A stretch of DNA of 64,000 bases from CAYWKS01 sp964458935 (GCA_964458935.1 CAYWKS010000007.1:62001-126000), one strand, 5' to 3'. Positions 38,001 to 47,064 are shown, counted from the first letter of the stretch. Notes: generated by a model not told the origin, from the letters alone. Numbers and translations are program-made.

Positions 38001-41000
38001 GATCGTCGCACCGCTGAAGATCGTGCCGTCGAAGCGGATGCGGTTGGCGCTGGCCGCGATGATGTTGGCCACCGGCCCGAGGTCCGAGCCGCGGATCACG
38101 TCGATCCGATCGATCTCGCCGTTCTCGGCCTTGACCGTGCCGAGCAGCGAACCGTTGCGGACCTCGACTTCCTTGATGCCGTTGAACAGCGACTCGATGG
38201 TGAAGTCCTGCTCGATGTCGCCGTTGTTCACGTCGAAGCGGCCGATCTCGTTGCTGGCGGTGATGGCAAACCCGTCGCCGAAGACCTGACCGTCGAAGTT
38301 GACCGCGTCGACATCGGAGCCTTCGCGGGTGAGCAGCCGCAAGATGTCGAACGCCCCGCCGCCGACGATGTCGACGACGGTCGCCGACGTGGTGCCGCTC
38401 AGCACGACCGCGTCGACCAGGCCGTCGGCGAGGTTGTCGTCGAACACGGTCACGGTGCCGGGGCCGGTGACGGTCACCGTCAGGCCGCCGACGTTCAGCG
38501 GCGCCCCGTCGGTGGCCGAGCCCCGATCGGCTTGCAGGGGGCTGCCGAGATCGCCGTCGCGGACGTCGGCGCGGTGCAGTTCGCCGCCGACGGTGATGTC
38601 ACCGTTGATCAGCGAGGCGCCCACGTTGTTGTCGTGGGCCTGGACGTTGAGCATCCTGAGGTCGCCGCCGACGAAGATCGAGCCGTCGGTGTCGCCCGGC
38701 GCACCGATCTGACCCACGATGTCGAGGCGGTCGAGGTCGCCGAGCACGGTGACGTCCGCGGCGAGGAAACGCGTGTCGGCGTTGTTGCGGTCGCCGACAC
38801 GAAGCTGGCCCAGGTTGCCGGCGATGAACAGCTCGTCGCCGCTCAACATCTCGTCGCCGAATGTGTTGGCCACGTCGATCCGACCGACGTCGCCGTTGAG
38901 CACGTTGAGCGACCCGTTGTACGCGCCGTCGACGCGAAGCCGGTCGAGCGCCCGGGCATTGTCGACGCCGTTGCCTTCCACGGTGATATCGCCGAACATG
39001 TCGCCGTCGATATCGACGCGGTTGATGAACCCGTCGGCGAAGAGGCTGCCGACGAGGTCGCCCTCGATCCGGACGCGGCCGATGTTGCCGTTGGGGCCGA
39101 CGGCCCGAATCATCGACCCGCCCAGCAGGTCGCCAACGATCCGGATGCTCCGGATCTCGCCGGCGATGGTCATGTCCAAGGCGTTGACGTGGTCACCGGG
39201 ACGGAACCGTTGCAGGGCACCGGTCGTGACGACCAGGTCATTGATCGTGAACGGGAAGATCGGGTCATCGGTATCGCCGGTCACGATGCTGGAGATCTTG
39301 TTGCCGAAGCTCAGCTCGGTGAAGTCGATGCGGTGCGCCGAGACGTCGCCGAGATTGACCACGCCGTTGGCCACGACGCTGTTGATCTGGCCGGCGACGT
39401 CCATGAACTCCGCGCTATCCGCGAAGGCGCGCGTGAAGTCGGTCAGGCTCGTCAGCCGTTCGTTGTACACCGGGTCATAGTCGAGGCCCAGCTCCCAGAA
39501 TCGCACGGACTCGGCGAAGTTGGTAGTGGGCAGCACGTCGCCGCTACCGGTCGCGGTCAGGTCGCCCATCGAGCTGTTGGTCTCAAAGGAGCTGCCCAGC
39601 ACGCCGTACCCGTCCGCCGTGACGTTGCCCAGGGCAAGCGGCGTGCCCGCCACGTTCTCGAAACTCGAGTTGAAGATGCCGAAGCCGCCGTTGACGGTGA
39701 CATTGCCGATCTCGCCGCCGAGGACATGCGAGCCGATGATGCCGCCGCGACCGTTGAGGACGATCGTCTCGATCTCGACGATCCCGTCGATGTCGAAGAG
39801 GGCGGTGCTCAGCGCCAAGGCCGACGCCATTTCGAGGTCGACGAAGTTGGCGACCTGCGTGTTGATCAGCGAACCGTTCGTCAGGATGAGCGACTCGACG
39901 CCGTTGATGGCAACGACGTCGCCGTAGATATCGCCGCCGCTCTGGTTGATGACGCTGAAGATGCGGCCCTCGGCGTAGATGCCGGCGCGAGAAGGCAGGC
40001 CGCTGCCGGAGGGCGCGACGCCTTCGCCGACGTTGATGTGCCGCAGGTCCCCGGCGACGTAGATCGGCGCCAGCACGCCTTCGATCTCATCGGTGTCGCT
40101 GATCCCGTTGCTGTTGGCGGCGATGCGGCCGACGGCGCCGCCGATGATCAGGTTACCCAGCCCGCGCTGCGAGACGATCTCCACCACGTCGCCGCTGACC
40201 TGGATGCCCGTCGATTGCAGGCTGAACGGGTAGACGTCGCGGATGACGGTGACCGGGTTCACCAGGGCGCCGATGTGGCTGTCGGGCACGCCGAGCCGAC
40301 CCTTGGTGTAGATCTCACCGACGCTGGTCACGTCCATGCTGACGATCTCACCCAGCGTGTGATTGCGGATCGTGTCGACCTGCGTGCCCACGATGTCCAG
40401 CACTTCCACGGGCAGGTCGCCGCCGATGGTGACGTTGACGCCGACGATGTCGGGATCGTCGTCGAGCGAGAGCGCGCCGGTCTCCGGATCGGTCACCACC
40501 GCGTGGCCGGAGCCGTTGAGGGTGATGCGGCTGACCTGGACGGCGTGGCCGGCCGGGCTGTTGTCCTTCGCGGTGAAGTTGATGCCGAACTGGTCGGTGC
40601 TGACGTCGACGAGGACGCTGCCGCCGCTGCCGCGGATGTTGTACTGGCTGACGGTCAGCGAGCCGTGGAGGAACTGGGGATTGAAGATCGGATCGACCGG
40701 TTGGGTGGGGTCGAAGTCCGGGTTCTCAATGGTTTGGGGGTTGATGATGGTCTCGCCGCCGCCGTCGTCGACGTGCACGAACTGCTGGCCGGGGTCGAGT
40801 TCGACCGGCGTGTAGTCGCCGACAAGGAACTGCGGGTCCTGCCAGAACGTGCCGCCGACGCGCATGTACCGGACGTTGCCGCCGGCTCCGGTCACGATCG
40901 GGGTGCCGCCGGCGATCAGCGAGCCGTAGTCCCCGCTCGTGTCGATCAGATCGATGATGCCGTCGTTGCCGGTTTCGTCGGTGTTGGCGCGGAAGAACCC

Positions 41001-44000
41001 GCCCAAGATGTCCGCTGACCGGATCACACCGATCCCGGCATTGGTGAACAGGACCGAGCTCAGCAGCAAGCTGGCCGAATCGACATACTGAATGTCACCG
41101 TCCACGTAGGAGATGTCGAACAGCACGTCGCCCGTGACGACCGAAATGGTGCTGCCGTCGTTCTTCAGCGAGCCGATGCCCCCGCCGCGTACCTCGATGG
41201 TGGGCGCCAGTATGTTGGTGCCGAGGTCCACGCCTGCGTACATCGCGCGCAGGTTGCCGTTCAAGACGTTGATGTGCCGCAGGGGAAGATTATCGAACCA
41301 TAAGGAGCCGGCTTCCGAGGCGATCGCACCGAGGTCGGTATTGCGCACGACAAATGCGGGCTCGTCGCTGACCGTGAGCACGTTGTTGACCGCGTGCAGC
41401 CCGCCCAACGCGATGTCGCCGATGTTGCCGATGTTGACGATGTAGTTGACCAGGCCGCCGAGCGTGACCTGGCCCCCGAACTGCGGGTCGGCCAGCGAGG
41501 CGAGCGCGATGCGATGCTCGCCCGGGCGGTCCGTGGTGTATTGGAACGGCTCGAAGAACGTCACGCCACTGTTTACGGCGTTGTAGTTGGTGGCAACGAT
41601 GCGCCCGTCGGGGTCGATCAGCGCCAAGCCCATGGGCAAGGCCAGGCCGCCCTGCGGATCAAGCTGGAGTTCGATGGTTTCGCCGGCCATCAGGGAGATG
41701 GCGTAATAGTCGATGGGGTCCAGGGAGACCAGCGTGCCGTACAACGTGCCCTGGATCTGCGCCGTCGCCAGGTCGCCGGTGGTGCTGCTGACGGTGCCGA
41801 TGCGCTGCGCCGTGTCGAACGAGTCATTGTAGAACCGATCGGTCCCGTCGTAGAAGAAGCCTGCAGACCAGCCGGGCGTTAACGCGCGGCCTTCCAATTC
41901 CTGGAAAGCGGTGGCGATGCTCGGCGCGCCGGTGCTGTTGCCGATGTCGAACGAACCGACAAACCCGTCGAGCGCCCAGACCTGTCCGACCTGGCCACCG
42001 ACCTGCAGGTCGAACCCGCTGAAGTAGACCGGCGCGCTATTGGAGACCGACGTGTGGGTGCCGAACGAATGTCCGGCGATAAGCTGCCTCAGGTCGCCGG
42101 CGATGCTCACGTTGTCCGGACGCTCGGGGATGCCTTCCAACTGGCCGGCGCTGGCGCCGGTGATGAACGCGCCGGCGTAGATCGTGTTGACCGAGCCCAG
42201 CGCCTCGACGCGACCGGTGAGGATGCCGCCGACCAGCACGTTGCCGAAGTCCTGGTGCGTATCGACGTTGTTGATCTCGGCGGGGTCGCCCGCGCCGGTG
42301 ACGTCGCGGAGGATCATGAGCGAGGCCGCCTCCACGAGGCTGCCTTCGTTCCCGCCGCCCATCTCGAGCTGGCCCATCGCGTTGTCGGCGGCGAGGAAGC
42401 GGTCATTGGCGAAGTCGTGGGCCAACCCGCCCACGGTCGGACGGACCGAGCCATTGGCCGTCGCGACCACACTGGCCGCCTCGACCGACCCGCTGCCCAG
42501 CCCGGCCAAATCGATGTCGACCAGGCGCCCGTTGGTCGTGTCGTGGCCCAGCAGCAGCGTGCCGAACTGGTTGAACGCGATCGAGTCGACGTCGACGGCG
42601 TTGGCATCGGCATCGACGATCGCGTCACCGCCGCCACCGAGGACCTGTCCCGGTGCACCCAGCGCGTTGGCATCGACTTCGTACAGCCTGCCGTCGCCGC
42701 CGACGATGTACAGCGCCTGTTGGCCGGGGGCGTTGGGGCTCTCGAAGGGCGCGAAGGTCATGGAACGCACGCCCACGCCCTGGAGGGTGGCGTCGAGCGA
42801 GGCGACGGTCGTGAACACGCCCGTGCCGGTGTTGATCGTGCCGAGGACCGGCACCATGCCGGGGCTGACGAACAGCACGTCGTCGGCCGGCGAGGGGTTT
42901 GTGGAGATGCTGTAGAACAGGCCCTGGCCGTCCGCGGCGTAGCCCACCGTGCCGTCGGCGATGGTCCCCGGGTCGCTGAAGAACGCGCTGTTGGCCGGGT
43001 CGGCCAGATCGATCGCGACCACCCGGGCGTTGCCCGCGCCGCCGGTCCGATCGACGCCGAAGAGAAGGCCCGTATCGTCGAAACCGATCTCCGAGACTTC
43101 GAGGTCGGCGGCGGCGACCTGGATCTCGCCGGCGCCCGGGCCGACCGCCGCAATCGCGCCCGTGCCCGTATCGACCGTGACGAGGTTTGTGCCCGCGCCG
43201 GGGTCCTGAATGGCATACAGCACGCCGGCCGCGTCAAAGTTCATGTCCAGGAACGGGTCGCCGACGCCGAGCGGCAGCAGCACCGCCGACTCGGTCGCGA
43301 TCAGCTCGTTGGCGGTGCCGTCGAGGTCGGCGTCGACCGCGAACAGCGACAGCTCGAAGATGGCCACGTCGCCCACGGCGTTGTCGCCGATGATGAACAT
43401 CTCGCCCGTGGCCGGGTTCACGTCCAGCGCGTCGATGTTGACGATGTCCATGAACCCGCCGGCGCCGTCATCGACGACGACGCGGCCGAGGTTCTGGGTG
43501 GTCACGCCGCCGCCCACCACGGGCGCCACCGCGAGCAGTTCCTTGACGCCGGCGTTATCGATCACGGCGTAGACGATGCCGGTGTCGGTGGCGGTCATGG
43601 CGTCCACGTCGACGTCGCCGATCGCGCCGCCGAGCCCCTCGGCCGTGCGATCGACCGGCGCGGGGTCGTTGGCCTCGTTGATGGCATAGAGCACTTCGTT
43701 GCCATCAAACAGCAAGTTGGCCCAGGCGGCGGCGCTGATGCGGCGGACGGGGTTGCCGGTCGCCGCGTCGGTGATCGTGACGACCGAATCGGCGACGCCG
43801 GTGACCGGATTGATCAGGCCCAGTTCCGCGCCGATGGGTACGCCGTTGGCGCCGATCGCGGCGCCCGCGGGATCGCGCCCATCATTGTCGATCACAACCA
43901 CCCCGTCGACGGCGGTGCTGTCGAGGCGGATGGTCAGCGCGTCGATCTGGTCGAGGTTGCTGCCCATGGTCCGGTCGGCCAGGTCGGTCTCGCCGGACAG

Positions 44001-46511
44001 GAAGTCGAGCATTGTGCTGTCGATGACGATGCCCGCGCCCACGTTGTTGGGGTCGGGTACCGGGTTGCCGAACAAATCGACGCCATCGGGCGCGGTGTCC
44101 CGGCCGAAGGCGTACATGCCCAACTGCGTGCCGAGCGAGGCGCTGACGACAGGCTGGAGCAGCTCGAACGGCGGGTCGTCGCCGCGCGTCACCCACTGCC
44201 GGGCACCGATGTAAACGTGGCCGACCGTGTCATCGAAGGTGATGATCTGCTGCATGGTGTTCGCGGGGGTGATCCGCAGGTCCCCCGCCGCGATCCCCCC
44301 GCCGCCGTATGGCAACTGCACCACATCGTTGCCCGAGAATATGATCTCGTTGACCGTGATCGTGGCGCCGGCGGTGGCGTGCGAGACGTAGATCGTGAAC
44401 AGTTGGTTCGCCGACCGGAAGCGGAGATCGAGCACGACCAGTTCGTCGGTGGACACGTCGGTGGCCAGCAGCGCGCCCAACTCGCCGGTGAACGGGTTAA
44501 TGACGGTTGGATTCCAGGTCAGGCCCTCGAGGTCTTCGCCGGTGATCGGGGCGTCGCCTGCGCCGTCGCTGGTCGTGCCCAGTTCCGTGGCGACACCATC
44601 GGCGAGGTTGATCCGAATGAGCATGTTGTCGTTCGTCTCACCGCCATTGAGGATGGCGTGGATCACGCCGTCCTCGCCCGTCACGTCGTCGTTGACGATC
44701 GTGATGCCGGTGATGTTGTCCACGGGGTTGCCGTTGAGGGTGACCGCGGCGAGGACGGCGGTGTCGATGTTGCCGTTGTCGATCGCCGCGCCGTCCCACG
44801 CCAGGATCTGGTTCTGGGCGTCGCCGTCGACCAGGGTGAGGACCGAGATCAGCAGCCGCGCATCGTCGGCGGCGGTCTGGTCCCAGGCGATGGAGGTGAC
44901 GTTGGCGTTCTCACCGGCGAGGCCGGCGATCCGCCCGACGCGTGTCAGCGAGCTCTGGATCGCCGAGTAGGAGCCGGCGTGGACGTCGAGGGTGTACACA
45001 TCGCGGACGACGTTGCCGTCGACGGTGGCCTCAACCACGAAGTACAGCAAGCCGTCCTGCGCGCTTCCCGTGGCGGGGCGGAAGTCGGCGGCCTCGATGT
45101 CGATGACCGTCGAGGCGCCCGCGGTGTCGACCGGGAGGGTCACCGCCGAACCGAGGAACAGGTCGGTCCCGGTCGCCGCGTAGAGCAGGTGCTCGCCGGT
45201 GCTCGTGGGCGCCGAGGCCAGGTCGCGGTACAAACCGACGACCGTCGAGGCGTCGCCCGTCTGGCTGAGCGGGGCGGCCTCGCCGTTGGCGAGGTTGATG
45301 CGCACCAGCCTCGGAGAGACCACGCCGGTGTCCTCATCGACCTGCCCGTTGTCCAGGCCGACCACGATGTCATTGCCGTTGGCGTCGCTGACCACGGTGA
45401 TGCCGTCGATCACCGTCGCGCCGCCGTTCACCGTGATGGCGCCGACTTCCGTGATCACGCCGTTCTGATCGATCAAGTGCAACGCGCTGGAGACGTTGCC
45501 GCCCCCGTCGTCGGCGCGTCGCACAACGGCGAGCCAGTTGTCGCTGTCGGGGTCCGGGGCCAATGCGATGTAGGCCTCGTTGAGCTGCTCGCCGTTGAGC
45601 GACAGGACTTCGATGGTGCCGGCGTTAACGTCGCCATTCGTCTTGTCGACTTCGATCAGCGCCCCGTCGAGGTTGGTGCCGTCGCCGGTGTCGTCGGCCT
45701 GGTCGTCGCCGTCGTAGTCGTCGGTCAGGGCATACATCTGGCCGGCGTCGTCGAAGCTGATCGCCTGGATGCGGGAGAGGTTGCTGCCGCCGTTGTTGAT
45801 GTCGCCGATGTCGGTGACCTGGCCGGTCTGGCGTTCGATCGACCAGAGGTGGCTGACGCCGCCGGTTTCGGTGACGGCAAACAGCAACCCGGTCGTCGAG
45901 TCGAATGCCATGGCCGTGGGCGTGGAGCCCAGCGCCGCCGACAGGTCCCGCCCATCGGCCGGATCGAGCCCGAGCGTGCCCTGCTGGAGCATGGCCTCGA
46001 CGGTCTCGTCGGCATCGGCGTTGTCGATCTGAACGAGCTGAACCACGAGGTTGTCATTGACGGTCGCGACGTTGAAGCCATATGTCTGGCCGCCGAGCAC
46101 CGGCGACTCGCTGGCCAGGCCCTGCACATTGATCTCGTCACCGTCGTTGCCGCCGCTGCCGGCGTCGCCCGGGCCGAACAGCGGGTCCTGGATGCCGTCG
46201 CCGTCGTCCAGGTTGTTGATCGGGATGGAGCCGTCCAGCAGGTATTCAAGGCCGGCCCGGCCAAGCTCGCTCTCCGTGAACAGCCCAGGCAGGTCCGCCA
46301 GCGTCACGGTCTGGCTGTTGGTGTTGGCCCCGATGAGTTCGATCAGCGCATCGCCATCCACCGTGACCTGAACCAGCCGCCCCTCGGCGTCGGTGAAGCG
46401 GAAGGTATCGCCGTCGGCCAGCGTCGTCAGGAGCAGTCGCGGCTCCAGGCTCTCCAAATGGTAAAGTCCGGACTGACCGATCCCCGATACTTGTGATTGC
46501 TCAGAAGCCAT
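32055..46511 (-). CDS. Giant LEPR-xLL surface/secreted protein with C-terminal metzincin-like protease site (4818 aa)
   Basis: The N-terminus carries LESLEPRLLLTT (residues 20-31), the LEPR-xLL signature of very large planctomycete proteins; no ordinary signal peptide is seen. Residues ~60-1500 and ~3290-3900 hold propeller-like repeats ('TGEMFIIGDN', 'DPATGTIYAVRDAAG', 'ITIDPATG' style). Residues ~1560-1650 look like a PPC domain. About 1650-3250 is a long run of short strands with repeating 'GDL' and 'DIDGDMFGDITV' units, like a beta helix. Residues ~4240-4380 resemble an SbsA/Ig-like domain and ~4400-4500 a second PPC-like domain. HELLHTMGLNH (4733-4743) plus GIMAY (~4775-4779) give a metzincin zinc site with Met-turn. 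The protein is acidic and nearly free of Cys and Lys. ATG 46511 has AAGGA eight bases upstream. It is probably exported by the adjoining genes; function (adhesion, S-layer-like coat, or surface protease) is not known. Confidence 0.85.
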   Translation of the reverse strand: MASEQSQVSGIGQSGLYHLESLEPRLLLTTLADGDTFRFTDAEGRLVQVTVDGDALIELIGANTNSQTVTLADLPGLFTESELGRAGLEYLLDGSIPINNLDDGDGIQDPLFGPGDAGSGGNDGDEINVQGLASESPVLGGQTYGFNVATVNDNLVVQLVQIDNADADETVEAMLQQGTLGLDPADGRDLSAALGSTPTAMAFDSTTGLLFAVTETGGVSHLWSIERQTGQVTDIGDINNGGSNLSRIQAISFDDAGQMYALTDDYDGDDQADDTGDGTNLDGALIEVDKTNGDVNAGTIEVLSLNGEQLNEAYIALAPDPDSDNWLAVVRRADDGGGNVSSALHLIDQNGVITEVGAITVNGGATVIDGITVVSDANGNDIVVGLDNGQVDEDTGVVSPRLVRINLANGEAAPLSQTGDASTVVGLYRDLASAPTSTGEHLLYAATGTDLFLGSAVTLPVDTAGASTVIDIEAADFRPATGSAQDGLLYFVVEATVDGNVVRDVYTLDVHAGSYSAIQSSLTRVGRIAGLAGENANVTSIAWDQTAADDARLLISVLTLVDGDAQNQILAWDGAAIDNGNIDTAVLAAVTLNGNPVDNITGITIVNDDVTGEDGVIHAILNGGETNDNMLIRINLADGVATELGTTSDGAGDAPITGEDLEGLTWNPTVINPFTGELGALLATDVSTDELVVLDLRFRSANQLFTIYVSHATAGATITVNEIIFSGNDVVQLPYGGGGIAAGDLRITPANTMQQIITFDDTVGHVYIGARQWVTRGDDPPFELLQPVVSASLGTQLGMYAFGRDTAPDGVDLFGNPVPDPNNVGAGIVIDSTMLDFLSGETDLADRTMGSNLDQIDALTIRLDSTAVDGVVVIDNDGRDPAGAAIGANGVPIGAELGLINPVTGVADSVVTITDAATGNPVRRISAAAWANLLFDGNEVLYAINEANDPAPVDRTAEGLGGAIGDVDVDAMTATDTGIVYAVIDNAGVKELLAVAPVVGGGVTTQNLGRVVVDDGAGGFMDIVNIDALDVNPATGEMFIIGDNAVGDVAIFELSLFAVDADLDGTANELIATESAVLLPLGVGDPFLDMNFDAAGVLYAIQDPGAGTNLVTVDTGTGAIAAVGPGAGEIQVAAADLEVSEIGFDDTGLLFGVDRTGGAGNARVVAIDLADPANSAFFSDPGTIADGTVGYAADGQGLFYSISTNPSPADDVLFVSPGMVPVLGTINTGTGVFTTVASLDATLQGVGVRSMTFAPFESPNAPGQQALYIVGGDGRLYEVDANALGAPGQVLGGGGDAIVDADANAVDVDSIAFNQFGTLLLGHDTTNGRLVDIDLAGLGSGSVEAASVVATANGSVRPTVGGLAHDFANDRFLAADNAMGQLEMGGGNEGSLVEAASLMILRDVTGAGDPAEINNVDTHQDFGNVLVGGILTGRVEALGSVNTIYAGAFITGASAGQLEGIPERPDNVSIAGDLRQLIAGHSFGTHTSVSNSAPVYFSGFDLQVGGQVGQVWALDGFVGSFDIGNSTGAPSIATAFQELEGRALTPGWSAGFFYDGTDRFYNDSFDTAQRIGTVSSTTGDLATAQIQGTLYGTLVSLDPIDYYAISLMAGETIELQLDPQGGLALPMGLALIDPDGRIVATNYNAVNSGVTFFEPFQYTTDRPGEHRIALASLADPQFGGQVTLGGLVNYIVNIGNIGDIALGGLHAVNNVLTVSDEPAFVVRNTDLGAIASEAGSLWFDNLPLRHINVLNGNLRAMYAGVDLGTNILAPTIEVRGGGIGSLKNDGSTISVVTGDVLFDISYVDGDIQYVDSASLLLSSVLFTNAGIGVIRSADILGGFFRANTDETGNDGIIDLIDTSGDYGSLIAGGTPIVTGAGGNVRYMRVGGTFWQDPQFLVGDYTPVELDPGQQFVHVDDGGGETIINPQTIENPDFDPTQPVDPIFNPQFLHGSLTVSQYNIRGSGGSVLVDVSTDQFGINFTAKDNSPAGHAVQVSRITLNGSGHAVVTDPETGALSLDDDPDIVGVNVTIGGDLPVEVLDIVGTQVDTIRNHTLGEIVSMDVTSVGEIYTKGRLGVPDSHIGALVNPVTVIRDVYPFSLQSTGIQVSGDVVEIVSQRGLGNLIIGGAVGRIAANSNGISDTDEIEGVLAPIYVAGDLRHINVGEGVAPSGSGLPSRAGIYAEGRIFSVINQSGGDIYGDVVAINGVESLILTNGSLINTQVANFVDLEMASALALSTALFDIDGIVEIETIVLNGRGGIIGSHVLGGEIGNVTVNGGFGIFNSSFENVAGTPLALGNVTADGYGVLGSSFETNSSMGDLTATGSGDVLPTTNFAESVRFWELGLDYDPVYNERLTSLTDFTRAFADSAEFMDVAGQINSVVANGVVNLGDVSAHRIDFTELSFGNKISSIVTGDTDDPIFPFTINDLVVTTGALQRFRPGDHVNALDMTIAGEIRSIRIVGDLLGGSMIRAVGPNGNIGRVRIEGDLVGSLFADGFINRVDIDGDMFGDITVEGNGVDNARALDRLRVDGAYNGSLNVLNGDVGRIDVANTFGDEMLSGDELFIAGNLGQLRVGDRNNADTRFLAADVTVLGDLDRLDIVGQIGAPGDTDGSIFVGGDLRMLNVQAHDNNVGASLINGDITVGGELHRADVRDGDLGSPLQADRGSATDGAPLNVGGLTVTVTGPGTVTVFDDNLADGLVDAVVLSGTTSATVVDIVGGGAFDILRLLTREGSDVDAVNFDGQVFGDGFAITASNEIGRFDVNNGDIEQDFTIESLFNGIKEVEVRNGSLLGTVKAENGEIDRIDVIRGSDLGPVANIIAASANRIRFDGTIFSGATINIAGATDTLEVGESIENTAALSFGSLERLDVTQDMGALLELGFNIRGTRIDIGGNWTVAVGTSIDTVAKVEVGGDLLSGGAGASLHFGRLLDELTVAGQATVDIIADAAVNKIDLGSLTNAVVAIAQYVDDFAVTNAIQNALIQVGISAGDDGVFASAAGEEDANETSRIADVDDFSAGSMTSSILAVGGTIYDFVSGTMTDSSASSGLVLGSHAIRAVIDDAMPLNDAVEQNAARSGTDRTLYHGHIEDARVAGLGLVGSGPGLGSYLTAGVDAGAAGDFSTPSVLTSMTGGTSRFGRIDAINGANSRIVSDAPIGNNNITPGGGTVDTAVTYTIDNLTVDQGNALEGLAGTATDGTPFIAGGLTITVRGNGQVDVRDDNLGDGVIDALVLTGTDDNTRIEIVGGGGFDIARLLTADDATAREIVFDGDFVGDMTDAVDIWIDGPMRTLQFDQLGGAVQGQIGGDVDNLDIGDQGAGRLRIGGEVRKLDIAMGTGTPLQTLLGTYAGSIFNTMSYDALNNLWAHVGGGELNRVDPTLDGPAGVLEVVNLLDAYTGNAPELLGMDFLGATLYGVARLYDPQPTQDLGSINPGGGAVDLRGLAIDNAGDVFAVDTIGGVDQLVSIDATTGERTIIGQLRNPIGNSNFAQDILAMAVDNNDRLIALVLDRDGEGALDGDEGPAAQNEVALVEIDKTAVAGFVQVHQIGNAGAKGVLLDDGGTIQDGFTGLTVDPATGTIYAVRDAAGTDVLVTIDPATGVVTTIGNMEEGGVGTVTEGIGFDADGNLLAFDTSGPAGRLIYLAPADLGSPDQFAELTVGNTPLDANVDVFAVGRTGANFRTYAYDSDTAEGTFFVNGVDPDDPQGRVSVLGTIDLVGNAFQRLGTVSDASGAPALIPQDQASMPLAADAVNGDILIVAPATDGGHELINYDVATAVFTVTGPTVDSLGRDVNVSAMDFDAVTGELIGLELANQRFVTINTTTALTAVRSENGVVSNGLTDLTYDPGAAAFFSYQDGTVDQFVQFKGTTADDAGGLFITSVDRLWIGTPYNGRIVTSGNTFRQVTLEGDFNGTLVTAGDANRITQRNGDFGGVIEARGGIRSARLSGNVTDDARLASSSDIDALVVDGDFGGTMTSMVADRIRLRGDVLDTASFIVTKQVGRLNMDGMFIGDASFGSVDNRLQIDGLIADGATIVVDNNTNQLRFRGGTHANTNLRFEGHVNRLDVDAMHEGSIVVHLDLDRARFEMVNDASLYVGGDGGRLDVRDGATDSLFSYGVMLGADGLYNTADDMIAGGYLQRGRFSDHFTDSMVAVGVLPAGSAGAGVPADHRAMIRDAGTAGTLVANAAEAGSLARSMIGRLDFDLVVHTNSADETTQPIVVTANGIERLRVRSGEQFLNVQDQSDPHGAPTVVNVSQPNADQVRIIFSEPINTDSLRLSETLGDDGTVIVTQNGAIVSGLTLTYGEQTTSTGAVQGVLTITSDHDFDPDFDVNIVLVGDPDHAGGPIMDRSGDRTSLREVNDPSGTYLDGDGNGVEGGNFNVILSAADVADAFDAGPPDVNVNVGSSMTVGGSFHDANDVDVLSFDANANEYFAVDYTGDSDALLGVFYRDDQGTGGDGTDDTFELLARWENSAGFQADPDLFMAFELPVTTEYYVVVAPDPFGDFTVDDSYTLQFTLSATDTALATAVGGVLNADSQINRGGGNVQAIAYVSNAKRTSKQLVYLDFDGGLSTGTDEGFVDVAAFDAAVLDSALAGETDRLLNGGSGVTGILDNILSIMDVGSYLPDLPGVGGLTVDLLDFDAGGLATFNAAATGVYFTTDDPALSGLNPDEDFTTIFIGETNAFAPGLLGLAGSIDVAGLDFADEAIVFTENFEGSSTAPDVTDRLNEYSRYLGNVIVHELLHTMGLNHQPTNFLDYELVQDDPDNDGVVDVGETNEGEFGIMAYAPADIQLSQLGQLGTAPLTNVEFPIGDIDTATMIVWWFA
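36715..36945 (-). repeat. Internal duplicated module, copy B, in the giant gene
   Basis: This encodes about residues 3189-3266: GGLTITVRGNGQVDV, DDNLGDGVIDALVLTG, IEIVGGGGFDIARLLT and FDGDFVGDM. It matches copy A at 38290-38516 nearly motif for motif. The repeat is diverged at DNA level, so it is old, and probably one structural unit of the fold. Confidence 0.7.
38290..38516 (-). repeat. Internal duplicated module, copy A, in the giant gene
   Basis: This encodes about residues 2666-2741: GGLTVTVTGPGTVTVF, DDNLADGLVDAVVLSG, VDIVGGGAFDILRLLT and FDGQVFGDGF. It is the partner of copy B at 36715-36945, about 525 residues earlier in the protein. Confidence 0.7.
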
Positions 46512-47064
46512 GACACGGTCCTTATGCGCGGAAGGAATACATCTGACATGCGATACGGGTGCGTCGGATAGGGCTTAGCCACGACCAAACGCCGAATGAA
46601 TCGACCATAAAGTGCGCGAAATCACACACCACGCGTGTTCTGGCGTCCAGACGGCCTCGCCCCATGTGTGTGTTCATCGCCGGCCCCGCGTAGCTGAACG
46701 GATTGAAGGCAACCCTGTTGATCGATTCAGCTACGTGTTGAAGAGTCCCGGGTGGGGTAGACGCAATACACGCCTCTTGGTGCCACCGGGCCGCGATTTT
46801 ACCTCGCGCCATCACGACTGTCCAGCAGTGACCGGGCCACCGTTCGCTTTTTTAAGCCCCCCGCAAACTGCCGTGCCGCTGTGGCTTACGGGCCCCGGCC
46901 GCCCACGCGGCGATGCCGCGTACGCCGTCTGCATCCACCCCGTGAAGTCCGGCGTATACGTGTAGCATCGCTTGGCCGCCCGGCGCAGCGGCGGACAGTC
47001 GGCGCACCGCTGCCAATCCGTTAGTATGCCGCTTTCTGGGTACAACCCTTGGCAGACCCCTCGC
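46512..47064. other. Divergent intergenic region between the giant gene and the tolC-like gene
   Basis: This is about 550 bases without a credible gene; the short ORFs here lack family features. It must carry both divergent promoters. The ribosome site of the giant gene (AAGGA) is at its left edge. A 10-bp hairpin lies at 46689-46735. TAGCAT (46963-46968) and TAGTAT (47022-47027) are possible -10 elements for the rightward gene but lack good -35 partners. Confidence 0.5.
46689..46735. repeat. Inverted repeat (10-bp arms, 27-base loop) in the divergent regulatory region
   Basis: Arms CGTAGCTGAA (46689-46698) and TTCAGCTACG (46726-46735) are perfectly complementary. There is no following T tract in either direction, so it is not an obvious terminator. 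It could be an operator or a leader-RNA hairpin for either gene. Confidence 0.5.

Noticed and set aside
46612..46965. Short frames in the region between the giant gene and the tolC-like gene
   Set aside because: No ribosome site, no recognisable motif, and composition unlike neighbouring genes.
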